This document shows positions 16,706 through 24,309 of a DNA stretch of 64,000 nucleotides, in pieces. The notes beneath the pieces were generated by a model that saw only the letters and a list, made by a program, of their open reading frames with translations, searched no databases and had not been told where the DNA came from. The position numbers were made by a program, and so were the translations under genes. The stretch is from Micromonospora sp. MP36 (GTDB lineage Bacteria; Actinomycetota; Actinomycetes; Mycobacteriales; Micromonosporaceae): positions 79,965 to 143,964 of the forward strand of contig NZ_VSFA01000010.1 in assembly GCF_008119785.1 (NCBI RefSeq), given 5' to 3'. Position 1 is the stretch's first letter; each line of letters begins with the position of its first letter.

Positions 16706-17451
16706 TCGGTCTTCTCGAACATCGCCCACCGGCCGGCCCGCGGGTCCTCCCCCGCCCTCGTCCGCCGGGTGCACGGCCAGCAGCCGATCGAGCCGTAGCC
16801 GCGGCCGAACAGCTCGTTGACCGGGATGTCGTACCGCGCCACGTAGGCGTCCACGTCGCGCTGCGTCCAGGCGGCGATCGGGTTCACCTTGACCTTGCCG
16901 CGCCGGGCGTCGAAGGCCACCACCGGGGTGTTGGCCCGGGTCGGCGACTCGTCCCGGCGCAGCCCCGCGGCCCAGGCGTCGTATCCGGTCAGCGCCCGCT
17001 CCAGCGGCTCGACCTTGCGCAGCTGGCAGCAGTCGTCGGGGGAGCGGTTGAACAGCCGGGGGCCGTACTGGCCGTCCTGCTGGCCGACGGTCATCCGGGG
17101 CCCGATCGACCGGACGTTCACCGGCAGCCGCCGGGCCACCTCGTCGCGGACCCGGAGCGTCTCCGGAAAGTGCAGGCCGGTGTCCAGGAAGACCACGTCG
17201 ACACCGGGGGCGACCCGGGACACCAGGTGGGCCAGCACGCCGTCCGCCATCGAGCTGGTCACGCAGAACCGGTCGCCGAAGATCTCGGCGGCCCAGCGGG
17301 CGATCTCCAGCGCGGGGGCGTCCGCCAGCTCCCGGCCGGCCTCCTCGGCCAGCGCGCGCAGCTCCTCGGGGTCGCGCCGCCCGGGATCGGCGGCGGTCGG
17401 GCCGCCGGCCCCGACCAGGCCCAGGTTGGCGGCGGAGACCAGGCCGGTCAT
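16687..17451 (-). CDS. cysH: Assimilatory adenylylsulfate/PAPS reductase
   Basis: A 254-residue thioredoxin-dependent reductase converting activated sulfate to sulfite. SSMADGVLAHLV is the modified P-loop and VVFLDTGLHFPETL follows. The cysteine pair in DDCCQLRKVEPL and the later GCWPCTRRTRAGED indicate a [4Fe-4S] cluster typical of APS-type reductases. The catalytic cysteine is in the C-terminal ECGLHT. The ATG at 17451 overlaps the stop of the upstream zinc-ribbon gene (ATGA), so the two are coupled. It feeds sulfite to Sir in the same operon. Confidence 0.95.
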   Translation of the reverse strand: MTGLVSAANLGLVGAGGPTAADPGRRDPEELRALAEEAGRELADAPALEIARWAAEIFGDRFCVTSSMADGVLAHLVSRVAPGVDVVFLDTGLHFPETLRVRDEVARRLPVNVRSIGPRMTVGQQDGQYGPRLFNRSPDDCCQLRKVEPLERALTGYDAWAAGLRRDESPTRANTPVVAFDARRGKVKVNPIAAWTQRDVDAYVARYDIPVNELFGRGYGSIGCWPCTRRTRAGEDPRAGRWAMFEKTECGLHT

Positions 17452-17606
17452 CGGGTCACCGCCCGGCCGAGCAGGCCGGTGAACTTGACCGTGAAGACCC
17501 GCGCGCAGGCGTGGCACTCCCAGGCGCCGTGCCCGGCCTCGCTCGGCCGCAGGTCCTCCTCCCCGCAGTACGGGCAGTACAGCGGCGCGGAACGGGTCTC
17601 ACTCAC
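17448..17606 (-). CDS. Small zinc-ribbon-like protein in the sulfite reductase operon
   Basis: A 52-residue protein starting at GTG 17606. Two CxxC pairs, CPYC near residue 11 and CHAC near residue 31, are spaced as in a zinc ribbon or rubredoxin-like knuckle. The C-terminus is basic-hydrophobic (FTVKFTGLLGRA). It sits between sir and cysH and overlaps cysH by 4 bp. A similar small gene lies between sulfite reductase and cysH in Streptomyces, from memory. It may be an electron or sulfur carrier or an assembly factor; no direct evidence distinguishes these. Confidence 0.85.
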   Translation of the reverse strand: MSETRSAPLYCPYCGEEDLRPSEAGHGAWECHACARVFTVKFTGLLGRAVTR

Positions 17607-17682
17607 CGCGCCACCTCGCTCCGCTCGGCGCCACGATGAGTCACCGGGACGCTGAACTGGCTGATTCGCTCGCTGCGCTCGC

Positions 17683-19389
17683 TCATCGGAGTTCCTCCTC
17701 GTCGACCCTGATCACCCAGTTGGCGAACGTCTCGCCCGCGGTCCGGCCGGCCAGGTAGCGGCGGGCCAGGCGTTCCACGTACTCCGGAAGCTCGTCGGCG
17801 GTGGTCTTCAGGCCGCGCAGCTTGCGGCCGAAGCCGGCGGTCTGCCCCTGCGCCATGCCGAGGCCGCCGCCGAGGTGCACCTGGAAGCCCTCCACCTGCC
17901 GGCCGTCCGGGCCCACCACCAGCTGGCCCTTGAGCCCGATGTCGGCCACCTGGGTGCGGGCGCACGCGTTCGGGCAGCCGTTGAGGTGGATGGAGATGTC
18001 GGCGTCGAAGTCGCGCAACCGCTCCTCCAGCCGGGCCACCAGCTCCTCGCCGCGCCGCTTCGTCTCGACGATGGCGAGCTTGCAGAACTCGATGCCGGTG
18101 CAGGCCATGGTGCCGCGCCGCCAGGCCGACGGCCGGGCCTCCAGGCCGATCCGGCGCAGCTCCGCCACCAGCGAGTCGGTCCGCTCCGGCGCCACGTCCA
18201 GCACCAGCAGCTTCTGGTACGGGGTGAGCCGCACCCGGTCGCTGCCGTGCGCCTCGACCACGTCGGCGAGCCGGGCGAGCTGCGGGCCGGAAACCCGACC
18301 CACCACCGGGGCGGCGCCGACGTAGTTGCGACCGTCGCGCTGCGGGTGCACGCCGATGTGGTCGACCGGCTTCGCCGGCAGCTCCGCGGCCGGGCCGTCG
18401 AGCAGGGTCCGGCCCAGGTACTCCTTCTCCAGCACCTCGCGGAAGCGCTCCACGCCCCAGTCGGCCAGCAGGAACTTCAGCCGCGCCCGGTTACGCAACC
18501 GCCGGTAGCCGTAGTCGCGGAAGATGCCGACCACGCCGGCCCAGACGTCCGGCACCTCGGCCAGCGGCACCCAGACGCCGAGGCGCTTGGCCAGCATCGG
18601 GTTGGTGGACAGGCCGCCGCCGACCCAGAGGTCGAAGCCGGGACCGTACTCCGGGTGCGTCACCCCGAGGAAGGCGATGTCGTTCGCCTCGTACGGGGTG
18701 TCGACCAGCCAGGAGATGGAGGTCTTGAACTTGCGGGGCAGGTTGGAGAATCGCTTGTCGCCGACGTACCGGCGGACGATCTCATCGATCGCCGGGGTCG
18801 GGTCGACAACCTCCTCCTGGGCCACCCCGGCGACCGGGCTGCCGAGCACGACCCGGGGGCAGTCGCCGCACGCCTCGGTGGTCTGCAGACCCACCTCCTC
18901 CAGGCGGCGCCAGATCTCCGGCACGTCCTCCACCCGGATCCAGTGGAACTGGATGTTCTGCCGGTCGGTGATGTCGGCGGTGTCCCGGGCGAACTCGCGG
19001 GAGATGCCGGCGACGACCCGGAGCTGCGCCAGGTTGAGTTCGCCGCCGTCCACCCGGACCCGGAGCATGAAGAACTCGTCCTCCAGTTCGTGCGGCTCCA
19101 GCACGGCCGTACGCCCGCCGTCGATGCCCGCCTTGCGCTGGGTGTAGAGCCCCCACCAACGGAACCGGCCGCGCAGGTCCTGCGGGTCGATGGACGCGAA
19201 CCCCCGGTGGGCGTAGATGTTCTCGATCCGGGCCCGCACGTTCAGCGGGTCGTCGTCCTTCTTGATCCGCTCGTTGGCGTTGAGCGGCTCGCGGTGCCCG
19301 AGCGCCCACTGTCCCTCGCCACGGGCACGGCGCGGTGCCCGCGTGGCGGGTGGGTTGTCGGAGCGGGTGGGGGTGCTGCTGACCGCCAT
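17683..19389 (-). CDS. sir: Ferredoxin-type sulfite/nitrite reductase
   Basis: A 568-residue siroheme [4Fe-4S] reductase reducing sulfite to sulfide with six electrons. Two tandem NiR/SiR half-domains are visible. The first contains GLYTQRKAG and FMLRVRVDGGELN, with ITDRQNIQFHWI. The cluster cysteines lie in MACTGIEFCK and LNGCPNACARTQ near the C-terminal third, and ACGDCPR is an earlier cysteine-bearing segment. ATG 19389 has GGAGG about 9 bp upstream. A leader peptide precedes it, and the operon continues to the zinc ribbon, cysH and cbiX. Nitrite reductase is less likely given cysH. Confidence 0.94.
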   Translation of the reverse strand: MAVSSTPTRSDNPPATRAPRRARGEGQWALGHREPLNANERIKKDDDPLNVRARIENIYAHRGFASIDPQDLRGRFRWWGLYTQRKAGIDGGRTAVLEPHELEDEFFMLRVRVDGGELNLAQLRVVAGISREFARDTADITDRQNIQFHWIRVEDVPEIWRRLEEVGLQTTEACGDCPRVVLGSPVAGVAQEEVVDPTPAIDEIVRRYVGDKRFSNLPRKFKTSISWLVDTPYEANDIAFLGVTHPEYGPGFDLWVGGGLSTNPMLAKRLGVWVPLAEVPDVWAGVVGIFRDYGYRRLRNRARLKFLLADWGVERFREVLEKEYLGRTLLDGPAAELPAKPVDHIGVHPQRDGRNYVGAAPVVGRVSGPQLARLADVVEAHGSDRVRLTPYQKLLVLDVAPERTDSLVAELRRIGLEARPSAWRRGTMACTGIEFCKLAIVETKRRGEELVARLEERLRDFDADISIHLNGCPNACARTQVADIGLKGQLVVGPDGRQVEGFQVHLGGGLGMAQGQTAGFGRKLRGLKTTADELPEYVERLARRYLAGRTAGETFANWVIRVDEEELR

Positions 19390-19438
19390 CGCGGCGTCCT
19401 CCGTTGTCTGCTGTGCCTGGGTACGCAAACGCGACGGC

Positions 19439-19456
19439 CGGCCCTAGCAAGGGCCG
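19439..19456 (-). promoter_or_regulatory. Hairpin in the sir leader
   Basis: A perfect 7-bp stem with AGCA loop (19439-19445 with 19450-19456) lies between the leader-peptide stop and the sir start. Nearby direct copies of GACGGCCGG, one at about 19433-19441 and one at 19474-19482, could give alternative pairings. There is no T run, so it is not a classical terminator. It may act at the level of translation or Rho. Confidence 0.4.
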
Positions 19457-19519
19457 TGGACGGCGATGTCGATGACGGCCGGCGCGGAAGCGCGCCCGAG
19501 ACGGATGGGTCGGGCGTCG

Positions 19520-19606
19520 TCAGTAGGCCGGACAGATCGCGCTGCGCACGCGGCCGTAATCGACGTGGCGACGGGCCACGAAGCGGCGGACGACAGCGGC
19601 GGTCAT
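19520..19606 (-). CDS. Cysteine-containing leader peptide of the sulfite reductase operon
   Basis: A 28-codon ORF read as MTAAVVRRFVARRHVDYG followed by RVRSAICPAY and TGA. The core RRHVDxxRVxSAIC is, to my memory, the signature of actinobacterial putative leader peptides placed upstream of cysteine and sulfur genes. The single cysteine lies four codons before the stop, a suitable place for a ribosome to pause when cysteinyl-tRNA is low. It ends 130 bp before sir. It is too short for standard gene callers. Control of sir-cysH by cysteine supply is inferred. Confidence 0.85.
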   Translation of the reverse strand: MTAAVVRRFVARRHVDYGRVRSAICPAY

Positions 19607-19739
19607 GGGCCATATGCTCCCACAACCCCGGATGACCAGCCAACGTCCGAGTGTGTGATCCCACATCACGGGCATCGACGGTGATCCACTGTCGCGCCGT
19701 ACCGCTCACCGGGTGGCCGCACCGCGAATCGGCGGACCC

Positions 19740-21488
19740 ATGACGCGCACCTGTGTGACGCTGCGACAGGTGACCACCCGTGCGTCGCCCACCCCGGCCG
19801 GGACCACCGGTGAGCGCCCGACGTGGTGGGTCATGGTGGCGCCCGCGCTGCTCACGCTGGCGGTCACCCTCGCCGGAATCGGGCACGCGCAGCCGTGGCG
19901 GGACGAGCTGGCCACCTGGAGCGCCGCCACCCGTCCGGTCGGCGACCTGGCCCGGCTGGCCGGCACCATCGACGCCGCGACCGGGCCGTACTACCTGTTG
20001 ATGCATGGTTGGACGGCGCTGGCCGGGGCCTCACCGACCGCGCTGCGGCTGCCGTCCGCGCTCGCCATGGCCGGGGCCGCCGCGCTCACCGCCCGGCTCG
20101 GCGAACGGCTGCTCACCGCCCGGGTGGGGCTGCTCGCCGGGCTGCTCTTCGCCGTCCTGCCGAGCACCTCCCGGTACGGCCAGGAGGCCCGCCCGTACGC
20201 CCTCGCCAGTTTCCTCGCCGCGCTCGGCACGCTGCTGCTGGTCGAGGCGCTGCGCCGGCCGACCTGGCGACGCTGGACCGGGTACGCCCTGGCCGTCGCC
20301 GCCCTGGGCCTGACCCACCTGATCGCCCTCACCCTGCTCGCCGCGCACGGGCTCGTGGTGCTGCTCGCCGCGGGGCGGGGCCCGGCGGCGGCCGGCCTCC
20401 GGGACCCGGCGAGCACGCACGCACCCGGGGACCGGGCCGGCGCCGGCGCGACCGCCAACCAGGCGGACGACCGTGCCACCAGCGCCCAGGCGGACGGCCG
20501 CGCGATCAGCGGGCAGGCCGGCGGCCACGCGATCGGCGGGCGGCCGGTGGGCAGGCCGACGGCCGCCGACCGGGGTGCTGGGCCGGCGGACGAGCGCCGG
20601 CCGGCTCCCCGAACCAGCTCCGGCCCTGCGCCACCCGGCGGGTCGGCTGCCGGGCCGGCCTGGCGGTGGGTGGTCGCCTTGCTACCAGCCGTCGTGCTGG
20701 TCACGCCGTTGGTGCTGCTCGCCGGGGGTCAGCGGTCCCGGCAGCTCGACTGGGTGCACCTGGCCCGCCCGGGCGACCTGGCGGCGCTGCCCGGTGGGCT
20801 GGCGCAGAGCGGGGTGGTGGGTGGGCTGCTGGTCGGCCTCGCCGCGCTCGGCGCGGGGCGGCTCGGCCGGCGGGCCCTGCTGCCCGGCGCGGTGGTCCTG
20901 CTGCCCGTGCTGCTGCTCTTCGCCGCCGGGGCGCTCGTGCCGCTCTGGGTGACCCGGTACCTGGTCTTCACCGTGCCGTTCACCTGCCTGCTGGCCGGGG
21001 CGGCGCTGGCCGGCGTACGGCTGGCGCCGGCGCTCGCCGTGGTGACCCTGGCCGGGGTGCTCGGCCTGCCCGACCAGGCGGCGCTGCGCCGCACCCACGA
21101 GTGGCCGCGCACCGCCCCCGTCGACTACCGGGGTGCGGCCCGGATCATCGCCGACCACGAGCAGCCGGGCGACGCGATCGTGTACTCGCCCCGGGAGAGC
21201 TGGCTCTTCCTCGACCTGGGCATGGCGTACCACCTGGGAGCGCGGCGACCCCGCGACGTGCTGGTGGGCCGCGACCAGCGGCAGCGCGCGGACCTCTGGG
21301 CCAGCGAGTGCGACCGGCCGGCGGAGTGCCTGGCCGGGGTACGGCGACTCTGGCTGGTGGTGTCCGGCCGGCGGACCGATCCCGTGGCCGCGGTGCCCGG
21401 CCCCAAGGGGGCGGCCCTACGGGACGGCTTCACCGTCCAACAGGTGTGGCCCCGCCCCGGCATCACGGTCGCCCTCCTCACCCGCTGA
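19740..21488 (+). CDS. Polytopic membrane glycosyltransferase (GT39/mannosyltransferase-like)
   Basis: A 582-residue protein with about ten hydrophobic segments. The early extracytoplasmic loop GHAQPWRDELATWSAATRP contains the conserved DE pair expected in GT-C glycosyltransferases using polyprenyl-phosphate sugars. SRYGQEARPYALASFLAALG is the second family motif. Residues about 220-300 are an inserted low-complexity loop containing a threefold 9-residue repeat. The C-terminal domain, after the last membrane segment, is soluble. ATG 19740 is chosen; ATG 19713 and GTG 19770 are in frame. Acceptor unknown; a cell-envelope role is likely. Confidence 0.8.
   Translation: MTRTCVTLRQVTTRASPTPAGTTGERPTWWVMVAPALLTLAVTLAGIGHAQPWRDELATWSAATRPVGDLARLAGTIDAATGPYYLLMHGWTALAGASPTALRLPSALAMAGAAALTARLGERLLTARVGLLAGLLFAVLPSTSRYGQEARPYALASFLAALGTLLLVEALRRPTWRRWTGYALAVAALGLTHLIALTLLAAHGLVVLLAAGRGPAAAGLRDPASTHAPGDRAGAGATANQADDRATSAQADGRAISGQAGGHAIGGRPVGRPTAADRGAGPADERRPAPRTSSGPAPPGGSAAGPAWRWVVALLPAVVLVTPLVLLAGGQRSRQLDWVHLARPGDLAALPGGLAQSGVVGGLLVGLAALGAGRLGRRALLPGAVVLLPVLLLFAAGALVPLWVTRYLVFTVPFTCLLAGAALAGVRLAPALAVVTLAGVLGLPDQAALRRTHEWPRTAPVDYRGAARIIADHEQPGDAIVYSPRESWLFLDLGMAYHLGARRPRDVLVGRDQRQRADLWASECDRPAECLAGVRRLWLVVSGRRTDPVAAVPGPKGAALRDGFTVQQVWPRPGITVALLTR
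20460..20540 (+). repeat. In-frame 27-bp tandem repeat, three copies
   Basis: Copies at 20460-20486, 20487-20513 and 20514-20540 encode QADDRATSA, QADGRAISG and QAGGHAIGG, residues 241-267 of the membrane glycosyltransferase. They lie inside its low-complexity loop. Confidence 0.8.
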
Positions 21489-21522
21489 CCGCCGCCCGCA
21501 GGCGCAGCGCGGGGACGCGGGG

Positions 21523-23070
21523 TCAGGCGGTGAGGCGGTCGGTGGTGCCGCGGGGCAGGGGGACGACCAGCACGGCCTCGGTGCCGCCGGTGGCGCCGTT
21601 GCGCAGTTCGATGGTGCCGCGCAGCTCGCCGGTGACCAGGGCCCGGACGATCTGGAGGCCGAGGTTGCCGCCGCGCTCGGCGTCGAACTGCTCGGGCAGG
21701 CCGCGCCCGTTGTCGGTGACGGAGACGTGCAGCTGCTTGCGGAACCGGTGCGCGGAGACCACCACCTCGGGCTCCACCCCGTCCCGCGGGCCGGCGGCAC
21801 TCTCCTCGCCGGCCGGCGGGAAGCCGTGCTCGACGGCGTTGAGCAGCAGCTCGTTGAGGATCATCACCAGCGAGGTGGCGATCTCGGCGGGCAGTACGCC
21901 GAAGCTGCCCTGCCGGCGCATGCCGACGGTCACCTCGGTGGCCGCGACCTCGGTGGCCGCGCTGGCCACCCGGTCCACGATCCCGTCGAACTCGACCGCC
22001 TCGTCGCTGGACAGGGAGAGGGTCTCGTGGACCAGCGCGATCGAGGCGACCCGACGTACCGACTCCTCCAGGGCGACCCGGGCCTCGGGCATGCCGACCC
22101 GGCGGGCCTGGAGGCGGAGCAGCGCGGCGACGGTCTGCAGGTTGTTCTTCACCCGGTGGTGGATCTCCCGGATGGTGGCGTCCTTGGTGATCAGGGCGCG
22201 ATCGCGGCGGCGTACCTCGGTGATGTCGCGGACCAGCACCAGCGCGCCGATCGGCACGCCGGCCGGCATCAGCGGCAGCGCGCGGGTGAGCATGGTGGCG
22301 CCGCGGGCGTCGATCTCCCGCCGGGGCGGGGCCTCGCCACGCAGCGCGGCCAGCACCGCGTTGCCGGCGTCGGTGCCTTCCAGCGGGTCGCCGGCCAACC
22401 GGCGGTGCAGCTTGGCCAGGTCCTCCCCCACCAGGTGGGAGGCGTAGCCCAACCGGCGGTACGCGGACTGCGCGTTCGGGCTGGCGTAGGTGACCTGCCC
22501 GTTGGCGTCGAGCCGGACCAGCCCGTCGCCGACCCGCGGCGCCGAGGTGGTCTCGCCCGGGTGCCGGGGCGGCGGGAAGGTGCCGTCGGCGATCATCTGG
22601 GCCAGGTCGTCCGCGGTGGTCAGGTAGTTCAGTTCGAGCTGGCTGGGCGTGCGCGCGGTGGAGAGGTTGGTGTCCCGGCCGACCACGGCGATGACCTCGC
22701 CGGACTCCCCGTCGGCGGTCCGCAGCCGCACCGGGATGGCCTCGTGCCGGGCGGGCACGTCGCCGTACCAGACCGGGTCGCCCTCCCGCCAGATCCGGCC
22801 CTGGCGGTGGGCCACCTCCAGGTGCGCCACCTCCGGCCCGCCGACGATCCGCCCGACCTGGTCGTCGAGGTACGCGGTCGGGGCGGTCGTGGGCCGGACC
22901 TGGGCCACGCAGAGGAACGTGCCGTCGCCGTCCACCGGCACCCAGAGCAGCAGGTCGGCGAAGGACAGGTCGGAGAGGAGCTGCCAGTCGCCGGCGATCC
23001 GGTGCAGGTGGTCGATGTCGGTCGGCCGGAGCTGGGTGTGCTCCTCGGCGAGGTCGCGCAGGGTGGACAC
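21523..23070 (-). CDS. pdtaS: PdtaS-like sensor histidine kinase
   Basis: A 515-residue soluble sensor kinase. A GAF-like domain covers about residues 1-150 and a PAS domain about 180-290 (DGLVRLDANGQVTYASPNAQSAYRRLGY shows the PAS start). The HisKA_2 phosphoacceptor helix is IREIHHRVKNNLQTVAALLRLQ, with the phosphorylated histidine in HHRVKNN. The HATPase domain has NELLLNAVEHG (N box) and VTDNGRGLP (G1). This is the architecture of M. tuberculosis PdtaS (Rv3220c), which pairs with an ANTAR-domain regulator encoded elsewhere. No partner is present in the window. Confidence 0.92.
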   Translation of the reverse strand: MSTLRDLAEEHTQLRPTDIDHLHRIAGDWQLLSDLSFADLLLWVPVDGDGTFLCVAQVRPTTAPTAYLDDQVGRIVGGPEVAHLEVAHRQGRIWREGDPVWYGDVPARHEAIPVRLRTADGESGEVIAVVGRDTNLSTARTPSQLELNYLTTADDLAQMIADGTFPPPRHPGETTSAPRVGDGLVRLDANGQVTYASPNAQSAYRRLGYASHLVGEDLAKLHRRLAGDPLEGTDAGNAVLAALRGEAPPRREIDARGATMLTRALPLMPAGVPIGALVLVRDITEVRRRDRALITKDATIREIHHRVKNNLQTVAALLRLQARRVGMPEARVALEESVRRVASIALVHETLSLSSDEAVEFDGIVDRVASAATEVAATEVTVGMRRQGSFGVLPAEIATSLVMILNELLLNAVEHGFPPAGEESAAGPRDGVEPEVVVSAHRFRKQLHVSVTDNGRGLPEQFDAERGGNLGLQIVRALVTGELRGTIELRNGATGGTEAVLVVPLPRGTTDRLTA

Positions 23071-23095
23071 GCTGACCAGCGTGCCACGCCGGGCG

Positions 23096-24148
23096 TCACA
23101 TCGTCGCGGTGACCTTTTTCAACCCGCGCGGAGCGTCCGGATCCTCGCCCCGGGCCAGGGCCAGGGCCAGGGCGAGCCGCTGCAGCGGGAGAATGTCCAG
23201 CAGCGGGGCGTACCGCTCGTCAACCTCGGGCACGGCCATCCGGGCGGTCACCTCGACGTCGGCGGAGCCGACCACCACCACGTCGGCGCGGCGCTCCCCG
23301 AGCCGGGGCAGCACCTCGCGCATCGACTCGCCGCCGGGGCCCGAGCCGACCACGGCGAGCACCGGCACGTCCGGGTCGGTCATGGCGAGCGGGCCGTGCA
23401 GCAGGTCGGCGCCGGAGAAGGCGAGCGCCGGCAGGTAGGACGTCTCCATCAGCTTGAGCGCGGCCTCCCGGGCCGTCGGGTACGCGTATCCCCGGCCGGT
23501 GGTGACCAGCTGAGCGGCGAACCGGTAGCGCGGCGCGAGCTGCGCCGGGGTGGCGTCGGACAGGGTGCGTTCGGCCAGCTCGGGCAGGCGGGCGAGGGCC
23601 GCCCGCTCCTCGGCGGGGAGCGTGCCGTCGCCGGCGCGTACCCCCTCGATCAGCATGAGCAGCGCGAGCAGCTCGGCGGTGTACGTCTTGGTCGCGGCGA
23701 CCGCCCGCTCGTGCCCGGCGGCGATGTCCACGCTCAGCTCGGCGGTGCCGGCCAGCGGCGAGTCGGGGTTGTTGGTGACGGCGAGGGTGAGCGCGCCCGA
23801 GGCGCGGGCCACCCGCAGCACCTCGGCCAGGTCGGGCGAGCCGCCGCTCTGGCTCACCCCGACCACGAGGGCGTCGGACAGGTCCGGCCGGGCGCCGAAG
23901 ACGGTGATCGCGCTCGGCGAGGCGAGGCCGGCGGGGAGGCCGAGCCGGATCTCGCTCAGGTACGCGGCATACAGCGCCGCGTGGTCGGAGGTGCCCCGGG
24001 CGGTGAAGACCACGTGGCGGGGCCGGCGCTCGGCGATCACCGCCGCGACCCGGGCGATCGCCCCGGCGTGCTCGGCGGAGAGCAGGCGGTCGTAACCAGC
24101 CGGCTGCTCCTCGATGTCGGCGGCCATGCCAGCCCCTGGACGCGTCAC
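23096..24148 (-). CDS. Double SIS-domain sugar isomerase-like protein
   Basis: A 350-residue protein resembling the isomerase half of glucosamine-6-phosphate synthase but without the glutaminase half. SIS domain 1 has FTARGTSDHAALYAAYL and VVGVSQSGGSPDLAEVL; SIS domain 2 has TTGRGYAYPTAREAALKLMET and FSGADLLHGPLAMTD. A catalytic lysine candidate is the final K in GLKKVTATM. It may act on an amino sugar phosphate. The ATG at 24127 is an alternative start. It is divergent from the TPR gene at 24310, with an inverted repeat between them. Confidence 0.88.
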   Translation of the reverse strand: MTRPGAGMAADIEEQPAGYDRLLSAEHAGAIARVAAVIAERRPRHVVFTARGTSDHAALYAAYLSEIRLGLPAGLASPSAITVFGARPDLSDALVVGVSQSGGSPDLAEVLRVARASGALTLAVTNNPDSPLAGTAELSVDIAAGHERAVAATKTYTAELLALLMLIEGVRAGDGTLPAEERAALARLPELAERTLSDATPAQLAPRYRFAAQLVTTGRGYAYPTAREAALKLMETSYLPALAFSGADLLHGPLAMTDPDVPVLAVVGSGPGGESMREVLPRLGERRADVVVVGSADVEVTARMAVPEVDERYAPLLDILPLQRLALALALARGEDPDAPRGLKKVTATM

Positions 24149-24242
24149 GGAAGCCCCCTTCTGCGCGATTGCCGCGCGATCCGTGCTCAGTCTTGCATCT
24201 TTCGGCTGTAACGAGCAACGGAACGCGCAGTAGTGCGCAGTA

Positions 24243-24265
24243 GATCACCAGATGGACCGGTGATC
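24243..24265. promoter_or_regulatory. Inverted repeat between SIS and TPR genes
   Basis: GATCACC (24243-24249) and GGTGATC (24259-24265) form a perfect inverted repeat with a 9-bp spacer. It lies 45 bp upstream of the TPR start and is a plausible dimeric regulator site. No adjacent regulator gene is present. Confidence 0.4.
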
Positions 24266-24309
24266 GCCTAGGCTTGCCCGGCTGGTGGACGGACCATCGA
24301 GAGGACGAC

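Noticed and set aside
19389..19520. SAM or other classical riboswitch upstream of sir
   Set aside because: No long conserved multi-stem architecture could be drawn. A leader peptide explains the region better.
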